Source of the DNA: Paenibacillus sp. HWE-109
GTDB lineage: Bacteria; Bacillota; Bacilli; Paenibacillales; NBRC-103111
Reading direction: 5' to 3'
NCBI RefSeq assembly: GCF_022163125.1
Contig: NZ_CP091881.1
Span: forward strand, 6,076,001 to 6,140,000
Length of the DNA: 64,000 bases
In this document: positions 25,279-33,435 of the stretch, piece after piece
Position numbering within the stretch: the first letter of the stretch is position 1
How the letters are laid out: each line of letters opens with the position of its first letter
Program-made: the position numbers and the translations under genes
Notes under the pieces: model-generated
Seen by the model: the letters and a program-made list of their open reading frames with translations, nothing else
Database searches by the model: none
Told to the model about the DNA's origin: nothing

Positions 25279-26789
25279 TTCATGAAACCTCCTTCGCTTG
25301 GTTCATCAGATCTGAATGCAAACGGCAATGGTTTAGCCTCTTTTTCAGGGAAATCACCGCTAAAATAAATAAAACGATGGAGCGCTTGGCTCATCGCATC
25401 GACTTGATCATCATTTTTACCATTTGGGAAGCTTGCTGCCTCTTCTACAAAGTCATGAACCCACTCGGCATTACGTGGTAAGAACGTATTACCAGACTCG
25501 ATATAAGCTGATACCGCATTCACCCGCGATACTTTACCACCCTCAGGGTTGATACCGATGATCCCTGGTATCTCTCGTTGCAACGTTGCTATGATCGCAG
25601 ATCCATTCGCTTTATCCTCTACTAGCTTCCAAGATGCGTCTGGATGCTTCTTGACCACATTTCGGATCGTCTGCACCGTAGCAGGGAAATTCATCTTCGC
25701 TCTCACCTGATCCAGTAGATACATGTCAGCACGATTCTTGCCCCAAACTTGAATAACTACGTAATCACTTTCCTTTTCATCCTTAAACGTTGCGTCAATA
25801 CTGATTAGTTTAGAAGCAACTGGCGGCGTAGCATCGTAGTACTTCCACCAATCACGCTTGAGCATATTTCCTTCTTGGCTTGTTGGCCTGCCTTGAAACA
25901 AAGCGTTGAATGATGTCGGGTAAGCTTTGCGTTCCTCAATAAACTCGTGACCATACCGATCAGGCCATAGCGGTTCACCAAGCTCTCTGGCAAGTGGATT
26001 CCCTTCCTTCTCGATATGCGTCTCATCGCACTCAAGCGGTAAGTTAGTGACTACCCACGGCAGCGGCTTCCCATGCATCGGATCGAGAAGCCGGCCCCAT
26101 AAGTCATCCTCGTGCCAGCGAGTATTAATCAATATGACAATCGCCCCAGGATGGATGCGAGTAGATATAGAATCTTTCCACTCCTCAAACATCTTGTTAC
26201 GGTACGTCTCACTGTTTGCTTCCTCGCGGTTTTTGATGGGGTCATCGATGATAACACAATCGCCCCAGGATGAACCTGTTATACCGGACATAATCCCTCT
26301 GGAGATCATGCCACCTCGCGTCTTCTTGCCATCAATGGACACTGACCATTCGTCTTTAGCCCTAGTGTCAGCAGCTACATTAATGCCGAATAAGTCTTTA
26401 CCGTACTCCTCAACCTTGTCTTTATTTTTGCTGCCGAACTTCTCGGCAAATCCGCTATTGTAACTCACCTCGATCACTCCCTCATTGGGGAAGTGTCCAA
26501 GGAAATAGCTGGGGAACGTCTCAGTAATGTGCATTGACTTACCATGCTGTGGTGGTACCGATAACATGAAGTATTGTGTCTTCACCGGTATCTGTTCGGA
26601 TAGCATGCGTTTGCGCCTATTCACTGCATCATCCAACAATCGGCATATATATTCACCATGCCTTGTATATCCATACATCGAGCCATGTGTATACTTCACA
26701 TACTCGTAGTAATCATTCGCTGCGTTATGCTTCTCCTCGATCTCAAGAAGCGCTATGAGTTCCATTTCCTCGGCGGCGGTTAAGCTCAT
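25272..26789 (-). CDS. terL: Terminase large subunit
   Basis: A 505-residue packaging ATPase/nuclease. The Walker A-like 'VPPQHGKS' is at about residues 77-84, Walker B 'CVIIDDPI' at about 173-180, and the coupling motif 'ILINTRWHEDD' after it. The RNase-H-like nuclease domain has Asp residues in 'ISIDATFKDEKESDY', 'LVEDKANGSA' and 'DDQVDAMSQALH'. It cuts and pumps concatemeric DNA into the prohead. Start overlaps the TerS 3' end by 47 bases. Confidence 0.93.
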   Translation of the reverse strand: MSLTAAEEMELIALLEIEEKHNAANDYYEYVKYTHGSMYGYTRHGEYICRLLDDAVNRRKRMLSEQIPVKTQYFMLSVPPQHGKSMHITETFPSYFLGHFPNEGVIEVSYNSGFAEKFGSKNKDKVEEYGKDLFGINVAADTRAKDEWSVSIDGKKTRGGMISRGIMSGITGSSWGDCVIIDDPIKNREEANSETYRNKMFEEWKDSISTRIHPGAIVILINTRWHEDDLWGRLLDPMHGKPLPWVVTNLPLECDETHIEKEGNPLARELGEPLWPDRYGHEFIEERKAYPTSFNALFQGRPTSQEGNMLKRDWWKYYDATPPVASKLISIDATFKDEKESDYVVIQVWGKNRADMYLLDQVRAKMNFPATVQTIRNVVKKHPDASWKLVEDKANGSAIIATLQREIPGIIGINPEGGKVSRVNAVSAYIESGNTFLPRNAEWVHDFVEEAASFPNGKNDDQVDAMSQALHRFIYFSGDFPEKEAKPLPFAFRSDEPSEGGFMNW

Positions 26790-27393
26790 CTATCCTCGCC
26801 CTCCGTTCGTCTGGAGATAGTCCAGTTATGTCTTGTGTAGTGTTGTCGAGTCCACCACTCACGCCGAGTTGACCAGTCTTTCCACCAGTCATGAGTGCGT
26901 GCTTATCATACATAGTCCCTATGAAGGTAGATATCTGTCCTAGCGGAACAGTCGAAAGATTAGTAATTGCATTTTGCAACTCCTGAGCTTTCTTGAAATC
27001 CAACTCAGAATCTCCAATAGCATCGGATAATTCATCAAGCTTGTCAGACGCTTCAAGAGCTAATTGAATCTTCTTATCCGCCAATCCTAAAGCCAAATCC
27101 ATGCTGTTCCATAAACGGTCAATAAACTGCGTTCTTTTATGTTCTCGCAAACTCTCAAGGTTGTCTGGTTCTTCCTTGCTCACCTTGTCTACAGTCGCCC
27201 ATGATACACCTATTTGTTTGGCTACCGCATTTTTCGCCATACCGGTTGCCAGCAACCCTTTTATCTGCTCTTTGGTATTGTCGTCAATGCTAACTCCTGT
27301 AGCCATATCATTCACCATCCTCATCCCTGTAATAAACGCTCCAGAACCAATGCCACCATACGAAAAAAGGAACCGAGAACCAACATAGCGCAT
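26743..27393 (-). CDS. terS: Terminase small subunit
   Basis: About 190-216 residues. The region 'IDDNTKEQIKGLLATGMAKN' with 'AVAKQIGVSWATVDKVSKE' is an HTH that would recognise the packaging site. A central helical oligomerisation region and a basic C-terminus ('RRARIDELNRRRGNG') follow. The true start is probably one of the Met codons near residues 24-30 of the longest frame, since the first start lacks a clear ribosome site. Position before TerL supports the call. Confidence 0.8.
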   Translation of the reverse strand: MRYVGSRFLFSYGGIGSGAFITGMRMVNDMATGVSIDDNTKEQIKGLLATGMAKNAVAKQIGVSWATVDKVSKEEPDNLESLREHKRTQFIDRLWNSMDLALGLADKKIQLALEASDKLDELSDAIGDSELDFKKAQELQNAITNLSTVPLGQISTFIGTMYDKHALMTGGKTGQLGVSGGLDNTTQDITGLSPDERRARIDELNRRRGNGTHSAS

Positions 27394-27500
27394 TGAGTGC
27401 GTCTATCATGGTACTCACTTCCTTATACGGTTTTTCACTATTACGATGTACCCTCGTTATGCCACTTCAACCGTAAGCGGCGAATCAATCTGTTATTTAC

Positions 27501-27568
27501 CCTCCACGCAGGAATTGAACCCACTCCCGCGGATTTATCCACTGTGCTACGGTTACACCATATGGAGT
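27501..27568 (-). pseudogene. tRNA-like sequence, degenerate
   Basis: On the minus strand the D-arm consensus (tggtgtaaccgtagcaca) and the T-arm (gtggg-TTCAATT-cctgc) are excellent. The acceptor stem pairs at six of seven positions (actccat with gtggagg). The anticodon arm does not close with a 7-base loop (only gtgg-ataaat-ccgc) and U33 is not properly placed. Total length is 68 bases, shorter than a normal tRNA. It looks like a tRNA-Gln/Glu-like gene with a deletion in the anticodon arm. It lies between the late regulator and terS. Confidence 0.5.
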
Positions 27569-27673
27569 ATAACAAGAGAGTTGTAACGCACGACTGCGCA
27601 CATAGCTATCATTACGTTAGCAACATTCTCTCGATACTATTACTATACTACAGGTAAGGGTGAGAAAAAGATG

Positions 27674-28132
27674 CTAAAAAGTGCTAACTTTGCCCATTTC
27701 ATGTGACTCGATCTCTGGCATTTGCGTGAATCTTAGCGCATCCGTCAAATATTTCAGTGCCATTCGGTGAGCCTTTTTGATGGTGTCAATGCTATATCCC
27801 TTGCGCTCAGCGATCTGTTTAAGCGTCATATCATGCATCCACTTGAGTTTAATTACCGACTGTTGCTCGTCTGAGAGAATTCCGATAGCTCCCTCAATCT
27901 CGACGACAGCAGCTTTATATCGCATATAATCAATTTTGTCCTTCATACTCGTCACACCCATATCAGCAGGCTTGCCCACAAGAGCGAAGAATCGTTCCGG
28001 TGCTCCTGATCCTCCTGGCATACCACTATAATTGGAAATTCCAGCTGTTGGAACTGGTTTATGCTTCTCGTACACGTTTACCGCAAACTTATACGACTGG
28101 TATTTCTTCAGCATCTCGGTTACCTTGCTCAT
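27674..28132 (-). CDS. ArpU/RinA-like late transcription regulator
   Basis: A 152-residue protein whose C-terminal half resembles sigma-70 region 4: 'LSDEQQSVIKLKWMHDMTLK' and 'QIAERKGYSIDTIKKAHRMA'. Proteins of this type sit just before the terminase genes in Gram-positive phages and activate late gene expression. Four-base overlap with the preceding gene. Confidence 0.78.
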   Translation of the reverse strand: MSKVTEMLKKYQSYKFAVNVYEKHKPVPTAGISNYSGMPGGSGAPERFFALVGKPADMGVTSMKDKIDYMRYKAAVVEIEGAIGILSDEQQSVIKLKWMHDMTLKQIAERKGYSIDTIKKAHRMALKYLTDALRFTQMPEIESHEMGKVSTF

Positions 28133-28350
28133 TCGTCCATCACCCCGTATCTATGAGCGTATTTCATCAACTGTTCATGTATCCTCTTCTTTTCATGATA
28201 GAGTACTTCCACCATAGAGATTAGTACATATTCAAAAGATACATCGCCTGCTTTATATATGTTCATCAATGCATTTACAGTAGTGTCATGTAGTGCAATC
28301 TCGTTTAACCGCTCAAGCTTTCTTTCTTGATCTGCATGATACTTACTCAT
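28129..28350 (-). CDS. Small phage protein
   Basis: A 73-residue helical protein starting at ATG 28348-28350 with gagggg upstream; a GTG six codons earlier is a weaker choice. It overlaps the late regulator by four bases and is probably translated with it. Function unknown. Confidence 0.5.
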   Translation of the reverse strand: MSKYHADQERKLERLNEIALHDTTVNALMNIYKAGDVSFEYVLISMVEVLYHEKKRIHEQLMKYAHRYGVMDE

Positions 28351-28368
28351 TACATTCCCCTCACTCAC

Positions 28369-28539
28369 CTAAGTTAGTCCATCAATGATTCTTTTGGCCA
28401 CTTCTCCGACACACACTTCGCATATATGGATCTTGTGTTCATGTATTCCTAACAGGAACATAGCCTGCTTACCACAAGCGCATAATTGACCTGTGCTGCC
28501 AGGAGGGTCCACGATGTATATGTTTGTTGCTCTATTCAT
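28369..28539 (-). CDS. 56-residue zinc-ribbon-like protein
   Basis: The product begins MNRATNIYIVDPP and has two Cys pairs (CACG at about 20-23 and CEVC at about 40-43), likely one zinc site. Shine-Dalgarno gggagtaac. Function unknown. Confidence 0.55.
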   Translation of the reverse strand: MNRATNIYIVDPPGSTGQLCACGKQAMFLLGIHEHKIHICEVCVGEVAKRIIDGLT

Positions 28540-28551
28540 AGTGTTACTCCC

Positions 28552-28623
28552 TTATCCTAAAATACCTCGATACGGCCCACGTTCCACTGGGGTTATTCGG
28601 TCGATTCGATGCCCTTCGGCCAA
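28552..28623 (-). CDS. 23-residue micro-ORF
   Basis: TTG start; product MAEGHRIDRITPVERGPYRG plus ILG. It is 1 base from the stop of the membrane peptide gene, suggesting coupling. Weak evidence; listed because the C-terminal GPYRGILG pattern looks protein-like. Confidence 0.3.
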   Translation of the reverse strand: MAEGHRIDRITPVERGPYRGILG

Positions 28624-28624
28624 T

Positions 28625-28744
28625 TTAGGTCTTTTTGTTGTATATCCGCACTCCGGTGATGCTCCCGAATATTACACCCAAATACATAAACATTCCAAGC
28701 CATCTCCAAAAGCTAGAGAAGATGAATTCTATGATTTGAAACAT
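28625..28744 (-). CDS. 39-residue single-span membrane peptide
   Basis: Starts MFQIIEFIFSSFWRWLGMFM with a transmembrane helix and a short basic tail; ggggatgagaca before the ATG. Function unknown. Confidence 0.5.
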   Translation of the reverse strand: MFQIIEFIFSSFWRWLGMFMYLGVIFGSITGVRIYNKKT

Positions 28745-28773
28745 TGTCTCATCCCCTTATATACAGGCGCCCA

Positions 28774-28980
28774 CTAGGACGCCAGCTTTTCTTTTACTTT
28801 GCAATCTAACCTCATAGTGTCTTCGTCATAATCCGTAAGTGTGTATTCTACTTCGTCCAAAGGATGCCCCACAGTTGCTTCAAGGTGAGTCTTAGCTAGA
28901 CTCTTAACCTCGTCTAATAATACAGGATCTTTCTCCAAGTCAACTTTACTAATCCGTGTCCAGATCGCGTTTTCTTCCAT
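28774..28980 (-). CDS. Small acidic phage protein
   Basis: 68 residues, acidic, no known family. Its start shares one base with the stop of the coiled-coil protein gene, so the pair is coupled. Confidence 0.5.
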   Translation of the reverse strand: MEENAIWTRISKVDLEKDPVLLDEVKSLAKTHLEATVGHPLDEVEYTLTDYDEDTMRLDCKVKEKLAS

Positions 28981-29987
28981 TACGCCACCTTACCTTTCAC
29001 ATATCCAAACACATGAGCCTCTAACGCGCTGAGTCTTTCTTCAACCGTTTGGCCTTGTCCACTAGATTCTGGTGTTGGAACAACCAACGGAATTTCTCCT
29101 GAAATGATTGGTGCTTCGGCACTGGGAACTGTCGGAAAAGTTTCCTCCGGTGTTACGCTATCTTGAGAATCCGCAACAACCACTTCGGTAACAACTTGCT
29201 CAGGCCGGGGTCCCACCTGAACGTTGTATCTGCCAAGCTCTAGCCTTTTGATGATCAGTTCAGTTCCGTCTTCACCCACACCTTTGTACTCGGTTTTCTT
29301 GAGCTCATCAACCCACTCTAGATTCCATACTTTAGGTTTTAATGCGAGCTCCTTCGCGCGTTCTTCACGAATTGCGTCACCTGCATCCAGGTTGCTCGCT
29401 CCGATATCAATAACTTTATGCGGATATAGCAGCGGTGCTTTGTTAGCAGTTTCGATCAATTCCATCTCGCGCTCTTTCAAGCGAGCGACTTCGGCTTGTA
29501 GTTCCTTAATCAGCTCTCCAGCGTTCTCGAATCGCTTTGCAAAATCATTACGTTCAATTTCAGCCTGCCCTTTGGCTTTGATTAATTCTTTGTTTTGTTC
29601 AGTGGCGTCATCAACATCCTTGCGTAATTCACGGATTTGACAATCTCTTTCTTCCTGTAGTCCCATGTAGTAATTGTGGAGCTGCTCTCTCAAATCATCG
29701 AGATGACCTTGAATGCGATCGTTTAAAATTTGTGTCCCATAAATATCATTATAGTCAACGTTGAAATCATACTGACGAGGAATTGCAATGTTCGATGCGT
29801 CAATGGTTGCATTTTGTTGTTGGATCTGTGCTGATTTAAGATTATCTTCCTCGATCATGATGTCATGCAGCAACTTTTCCTCTTGCTTCTCCAGTGACGA
29901 AATGAGCTCCAAATTCTTATCGACAGCCTTGCTTTTTTCCTCCGCAAGTTGGTTCTGAACGCTTGTAAGTTGATCCCGTAAATTCAT
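28980..29987 (-). CDS. Long coiled-coil phage protein
   Basis: A 335-residue protein with near-continuous heptads over about residues 1-70 and 105-200 (for example 'KELIKAKGQAEIERNDF'), a central mixed domain, and a Pro-rich acidic segment (260-310). Preceded by aggaggatgaatac and about 50 bases from a TATAAT-type promoter. It is the first gene after the promoter, so it may be made early in the middle/late phase. No family recognised. Confidence 0.55.
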   Translation of the reverse strand: MNLRDQLTSVQNQLAEEKSKAVDKNLELISSLEKQEEKLLHDIMIEEDNLKSAQIQQQNATIDASNIAIPRQYDFNVDYNDIYGTQILNDRIQGHLDDLREQLHNYYMGLQEERDCQIRELRKDVDDATEQNKELIKAKGQAEIERNDFAKRFENAGELIKELQAEVARLKEREMELIETANKAPLLYPHKVIDIGASNLDAGDAIREERAKELALKPKVWNLEWVDELKKTEYKGVGEDGTELIIKRLELGRYNVQVGPRPEQVVTEVVVADSQDSVTPEETFPTVPSAEAPIISGEIPLVVPTPESSGQGQTVEERLSALEAHVFGYVKGKVA

Positions 29988-30036
29988 GTATTCATCCTCC
30001 TGAGATTAAATTCGTCCAAATTACCTTATTAGACTA

Positions 30037-30065
30037 ATTATAGCACACTTTTACTCGTATTAACA
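30037..30065 (-). promoter_or_regulatory. Extended -10 promoter, minus strand
   Basis: Minus-strand TGcTATAAT (-10 at 30037-30042) about 50 bases before the coiled-coil gene; the -35 (TTAATA) is weak. It would drive the unit that includes the late regulator. Confidence 0.5.
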
Positions 30066-30110
30066 CGATATATTGATACTTTTTCTCTCATTTACTCAAC
30101 ATTTAGTATT

Positions 30111-30299
30111 CTAGTCACCGACTGCTTTACGCCTATTCGGGAACGCGATATCGACACTCGACGTGCTCGCATTTTGGTGGAATCCGATCGCAGGAGTCGA
30201 CTGCTGTTTCTGCTCCAATTTCTCCAAGCGCTGTGTTAAATCAATTATGATCGCCTTAGCAATTGGATCTTGAATCTTTGCTAGTGCTGGTATGTTCAT
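30111..30299 (-). CDS. Small phage protein
   Basis: 62 residues from the ATG at 30297-30299, with ggggtgg upstream. Contains a short coiled coil (LTQRLEKLEQKQQ). Overlaps the preceding gene by 44 bases. Confidence 0.45.
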   Translation of the reverse strand: MNIPALAKIQDPIAKAIIIDLTQRLEKLEQKQQSTPAIGFHQNASTSSVDIAFPNRRKAVGD

Positions 30300-30441
30300 T
30301 TCTACCACCCCCTACGACCGATTTAAAGGCATCTGTGAGCTTCATGGATTCTCGGATGATATTTGGGTCGTCGGATACTATAAACACTCCTGTATGACGT
30401 CCTGAGACGCTCTGAACGGTACTGATGTATGTTTGGTTCAT
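30256..30441 (-). CDS. Small phage protein
   Basis: 61 residues, start overlaps the RusA stop by four bases. The last 15 codons are read in a second frame by the next gene. Function unknown. Confidence 0.4.
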   Translation of the reverse strand: MNQTYISTVQSVSGRHTGVFIVSDDPNIIRESMKLTDAFKSVVGGGRNEHTSTSKDSRSNC

Positions 30442-30842
30442 GATATGACCTCCACGATCTCTATTTCCACTCTTGGATTCTTCTTGTCCACTTCGTAATC
30501 CATAATGCGTGGTAACGCGTAACGATCATTTGTATAGATCTGCGCTGCCTCCAGACAATCAAGAAGCAACTTTAACGTATTGTGCGTGTCTCGCTTTTTA
30601 TTGTCCGGCCAGAAGTACCAGAGATTAACGATCACTTTGCCGTCCGGCGGCTTCCATTTGTTTTTAGTCCGCCATGCTTTCGCTAGCAATATAGCCAAGT
30701 TTTGATAATGCTCAGCATCCCTCGAAAGGACTTTAATTCTCCGCATGGCAGCTTGACCTTTTTTGTTGGTGTAGCGTATCGCTCTGTTCTCGTACATGTG
30801 ATTAACACTAGGTGCCGTGCCTGGGATTACAATTTTCATCAC
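30438..30842 (-). CDS. rusA: RusA-family Holliday-junction resolvase
   Basis: A 134-residue protein with the RusA plan: N-terminal 'IPGTAPSVNHMYENRAIRYT', the central acidic motif 'KKRDTHNTLKLLLDCLEAA' with the catalytic Asp residues, and 'NDRYALPRIMDYEVDKKNPR'. It resolves four-way junctions made during phage replication and recombination before packaging. Length is typical. It is followed by tightly packed small genes. Confidence 0.9.
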   Translation of the reverse strand: MMKIVIPGTAPSVNHMYENRAIRYTNKKGQAAMRRIKVLSRDAEHYQNLAILLAKAWRTKNKWKPPDGKVIVNLWYFWPDNKKRDTHNTLKLLLDCLEAAQIYTNDRYALPRIMDYEVDKKNPRVEIEIVEVIS

Positions 30843-30967
30843 ATCACCTCTTTCACATCAATATTCGCGAATGTGTACTTGAGCTTCTTCAAATGTTGCT
30901 CTGCCACGTCTCTGTCTGGTACTGGCGGCGTGAGTCTGCGTGACTTGTAGTAGACGGCCCATTTCAT
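30839..30967 (-). CDS. 42-residue hypothetical protein
   Basis: ATG overlapping the stop of the preceding gene (ATGA), with ggaggtccgg upstream. Basic, starts MKWAVYYKSRRLTPP. A longer frame to 31051 has no ribosome site. Four-base overlap with rusA. Confidence 0.5.
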   Translation of the reverse strand: MKWAVYYKSRRLTPPVPDRDVAEQHLKKLKYTFANIDVKEVM

Positions 30968-31161
30968 GCGATGTCCGGACCTCCTTTGTACGATCGGTTC
31001 AATATCTTCTCCAGCGCATGGTCTGGTCTTGCTGGTAATCCGCGCTTCCATTCCGCTAACTCTATGGGATTCATGAATGAACTAGTTACCTCGCCATTCG
31101 CTGTTCCCTTGGTTTCAATCCCTTTTGGCATGCTGTAGCGGTATACTGGTTTCTTTTTCAA
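30964..31161 (-). CDS. 65-residue hypothetical protein
   Basis: TTG start with ggggaggaat upstream; basic N-terminus MKKKPVYRYSMPKG. Part of the replication-recombination gene chain. Function unknown. Confidence 0.5.
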   Translation of the reverse strand: MKKKPVYRYSMPKGIETKGTANGEVTSSFMNPIELAEWKRGLPARPDHALEKILNRSYKGGPDIA

Positions 31162-31162
31162 G

Positions 31163-31297
31163 TTAATTCCTCCCCAATAGTTCGAATTTTCTGATCATTT
31201 CAGACAGTACCATCCTGTGTTTCCACCGTTTCAACGGGTCCGTCTCTTGTTGCATCATTTCCTCGATGTGTGCGAACGTCTTTAACAACGCGTCCAT
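31163..31297 (-). CDS. 44-residue helical protein
   Basis: ATG with aggagtggtgaa upstream; entirely helical, Met/Glu/Lys-rich (MDALLKTFAHIEEMMQQ). Directly after the DnaB gene. Function unknown. Confidence 0.5.
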   Translation of the reverse strand: MDALLKTFAHIEEMMQQETDPLKRWKHRMVLSEMIRKFELLGRN

Positions 31298-31307
31298 TTC
31301 ACCACTC

Positions 31308-32594
31308 CTAGAAATAGTTATTTGTGATTGTTTGATACACTTTGTCGTATTTCAGCTTCACCAGTCCGGTCGGTCCGTTCCGCTGTTTAGCTAGATTGAC
31401 CTCAAGTATTCCTGGTTCTGCGGTATCGGGGTTGTAGTATTCATCGCGATAAAGAAGTATTATGCCATCTGCTACAGCTGCAATTGCTGCGCTACCTGTT
31501 AAGTCGGATATGATTGGCCGTTTCTGCTGCCTTGCGTCAATGTCCTGCTTGAGCTGCGACAGTCCAAGTACGAAGCAGTCACACTCTTTAGCCGCAATTC
31601 GGATCTTTTGGCACACACGGTGCAGTGCGGATCCGGTATTGTCGTTCTTTTCAGAGGGCTCCATGATTTCTTGAAGATAGTCGATGATGACCATGTCCAA
31701 TCCTTCTTGACGCTTCATTCGCCGCATCTCGCTTGCTATATAATCAGCGGTGACGCCTCGTTGATCATTGATAGTAATTCCGGAAATAATGCCCATTGCT
31801 ATGCCGATGTTGTCTCGTTTTTCCAGTGGCACCCTACCTGTCCGCAAATCTTGTAGCGGAATCTGACACATGCTTGCTACGAACCGGTTGTATATCTGCC
31901 CTTTGTTCATTTCCAGGCTGAACATAGCAACCTTTAGCCCTTTCTTTGCTGCATTACCTGCGAGCTCATTGGCGACAGCTGATTTTCCCATACTCGTCCG
32001 AGCTCCGAGTACAAAGAAGTCAGCGCGTTGAAAGCCAAGTGTGAGTGCATCTAGCCCAGTGTAACCAGTCATCATGCCATATGCTCGAGTGGGATCGGCC
32101 ATCTTGAGCTCCAAATCCTCGTACCAGTCCACCAGTCCGTCGATTCTACTCTCTTTTTCCAGCGATTTCGGCCGGATCGCCAGCGCCTTCTGTTCAAACT
32201 CATTCAAAATTTCCTCGAAGTCCGTTTCAACCGGATCACTCACAATACCTTTGTATGTTTCAAGCAGGTGATTGAACTTGCGACGGGCATCAAACTCTAG
32301 GAATTTACTCAACGTGTAGTTGAATTGGTTCACCGATGGTACGGAACCCATCATTTCTGATAGGTATCCGATTCCACCAACTTTGTGAATTTGATTGCTA
32401 AAGTGGATCGCTACGTTGTTTAAGGTTGCTTCTATGTTCCGGTCGTTTAGCTTCTGCAGCATGACGAATATGTTTTTGTGCATGGCACTCATGAACATGT
32501 CTGCATTCGTGACCGTTACTGTGTCCCTCACCAGTGTTGGATCAAGCAATAACGTACCCAGTACCTGAGACTCAATAATTTCTGTATCAAACAT
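31308..32594 (-). CDS. dnaB: Replicative DNA helicase, DnaB-like
   Basis: A 428-residue protein. The N-terminal DnaB domain starts 'FDTEIIESQVLGTLLLDPTL'; the RecA-like ATPase has Walker A 'GARTSMGKSAVANELAG' (about residue 197) and Walker B 'LDMVIIDYLQEIM' (about 296), then 'ECDCFVLGLSQLKQDIDARQ' and the arginine finger region. It unwinds phage DNA at the fork, loaded by the replisome organiser encoded just upstream (8-base overlap). Confidence 0.92.
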   Translation of the reverse strand: MFDTEIIESQVLGTLLLDPTLVRDTVTVTNADMFMSAMHKNIFVMLQKLNDRNIEATLNNVAIHFSNQIHKVGGIGYLSEMMGSVPSVNQFNYTLSKFLEFDARRKFNHLLETYKGIVSDPVETDFEEILNEFEQKALAIRPKSLEKESRIDGLVDWYEDLELKMADPTRAYGMMTGYTGLDALTLGFQRADFFVLGARTSMGKSAVANELAGNAAKKGLKVAMFSLEMNKGQIYNRFVASMCQIPLQDLRTGRVPLEKRDNIGIAMGIISGITINDQRGVTADYIASEMRRMKRQEGLDMVIIDYLQEIMEPSEKNDNTGSALHRVCQKIRIAAKECDCFVLGLSQLKQDIDARQQKRPIISDLTGSAAIAAVADGIILLYRDEYYNPDTAEPGILEVNLAKQRNGPTGLVKLKYDKVYQTITNNYF

Positions 32595-33435
32595 CTCCGT
32601 TGGCCGCCCTCACTCTCGCCATTAAATCAGCATCAGGAATAAATTCTTTTGGAGCAGCTACAGGCTGCTGCTTGGTTTGAATGGACACAACCTTTTTTCT
32701 TTCCTCATCATGGCGTCTTTTGGATTCCGCCCTGGTGTATATGCCTTCTTTAATCCAGCGATCAGAAATTGATTTTAGATAATTCATACTTGGCACGCCT
32801 CGGCTGCTTTCGCCAGCTTCCAACATCAATTCTTGAATGAATATCTCGGTGTAACCAAGTTTTAATAGGTCAGTCACGAATTTTGTCATGTGTCCAGTCA
32901 TGTTGAACGTTCCAAACACATCAGTATGAACATCGATGATCGTTTTCGTATATGCATCGGCTGTAGTAGTAGTATCTTTTTCTTTCTCTAGTTCTAAATC
33001 TACTTCTGTTTCGTCATGTGACGTCACGCTAACGTCACTTAGTAGTAATTGTTTGCGTTTTTCTCGATATTTAATGTTTCTAAGCCTTGTTTGTTCCCTT
33101 ATTTTGTCCATTCCCTCGATGTTTTGATATTCATTCCAATTTTTGATATAGATAATTTCATCGAATACCTCAATCATCGAAAACCGTTCAAGAGTTATAA
33201 GTGCAAGATTAATCACAGATACATCAAAATCAAATTCTATCGCCAAATCCTCGGGTCTGAATGCTATTGCATCTGTTAAATATAGAGCCCCGCTTTTGTT
33301 GCACTCCCCTGCTTGCGCTAAGAGAAAAACCCATATTAATACGATGTTATTACCCTCTGGAAGCTTGCGTATCCGCTTAATTTTTTTGTTGCTTATCATG
33401 TCGGTATAGATTTTAATCCATCTTACGTCTGCCAT
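32587..33435 (-). CDS. Phage replisome organiser (DnaD-like)
   Basis: 282 residues. The N-terminal domain ('VRWIKIYTDMISNKKIKRIR', then a winged-helix-like region) is the phage replisome organiser type. A DnaD-like C-terminal region follows ('YTEIFIQELMLEAGESSRGV', 'MNYLKSISDRWIKEGI'). Such proteins bind the phage origin and load the helicase. Its overlap with dnaB supports this. The phage origin is often inside this gene, but no iterons were identified with certainty. Confidence 0.8.
   Translation of the reverse strand: MADVRWIKIYTDMISNKKIKRIRKLPEGNNIVLIWVFLLAQAGECNKSGALYLTDAIAFRPEDLAIEFDFDVSVINLALITLERFSMIEVFDEIIYIKNWNEYQNIEGMDKIREQTRLRNIKYREKRKQLLLSDVSVTSHDETEVDLELEKEKDTTTTADAYTKTIIDVHTDVFGTFNMTGHMTKFVTDLLKLGYTEIFIQELMLEAGESSRGVPSMNYLKSISDRWIKEGIYTRAESKRRHDEERKKVVSIQTKQQPVAAPKEFIPDADLMARVRAANGDV

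Noticed and set aside
27397..27657. Plus-strand 86-codon frame over the tRNA-like element
   Set aside because: Overlaps the tRNA-like sequence, lacks a ribosome site and is opposite to the operon.
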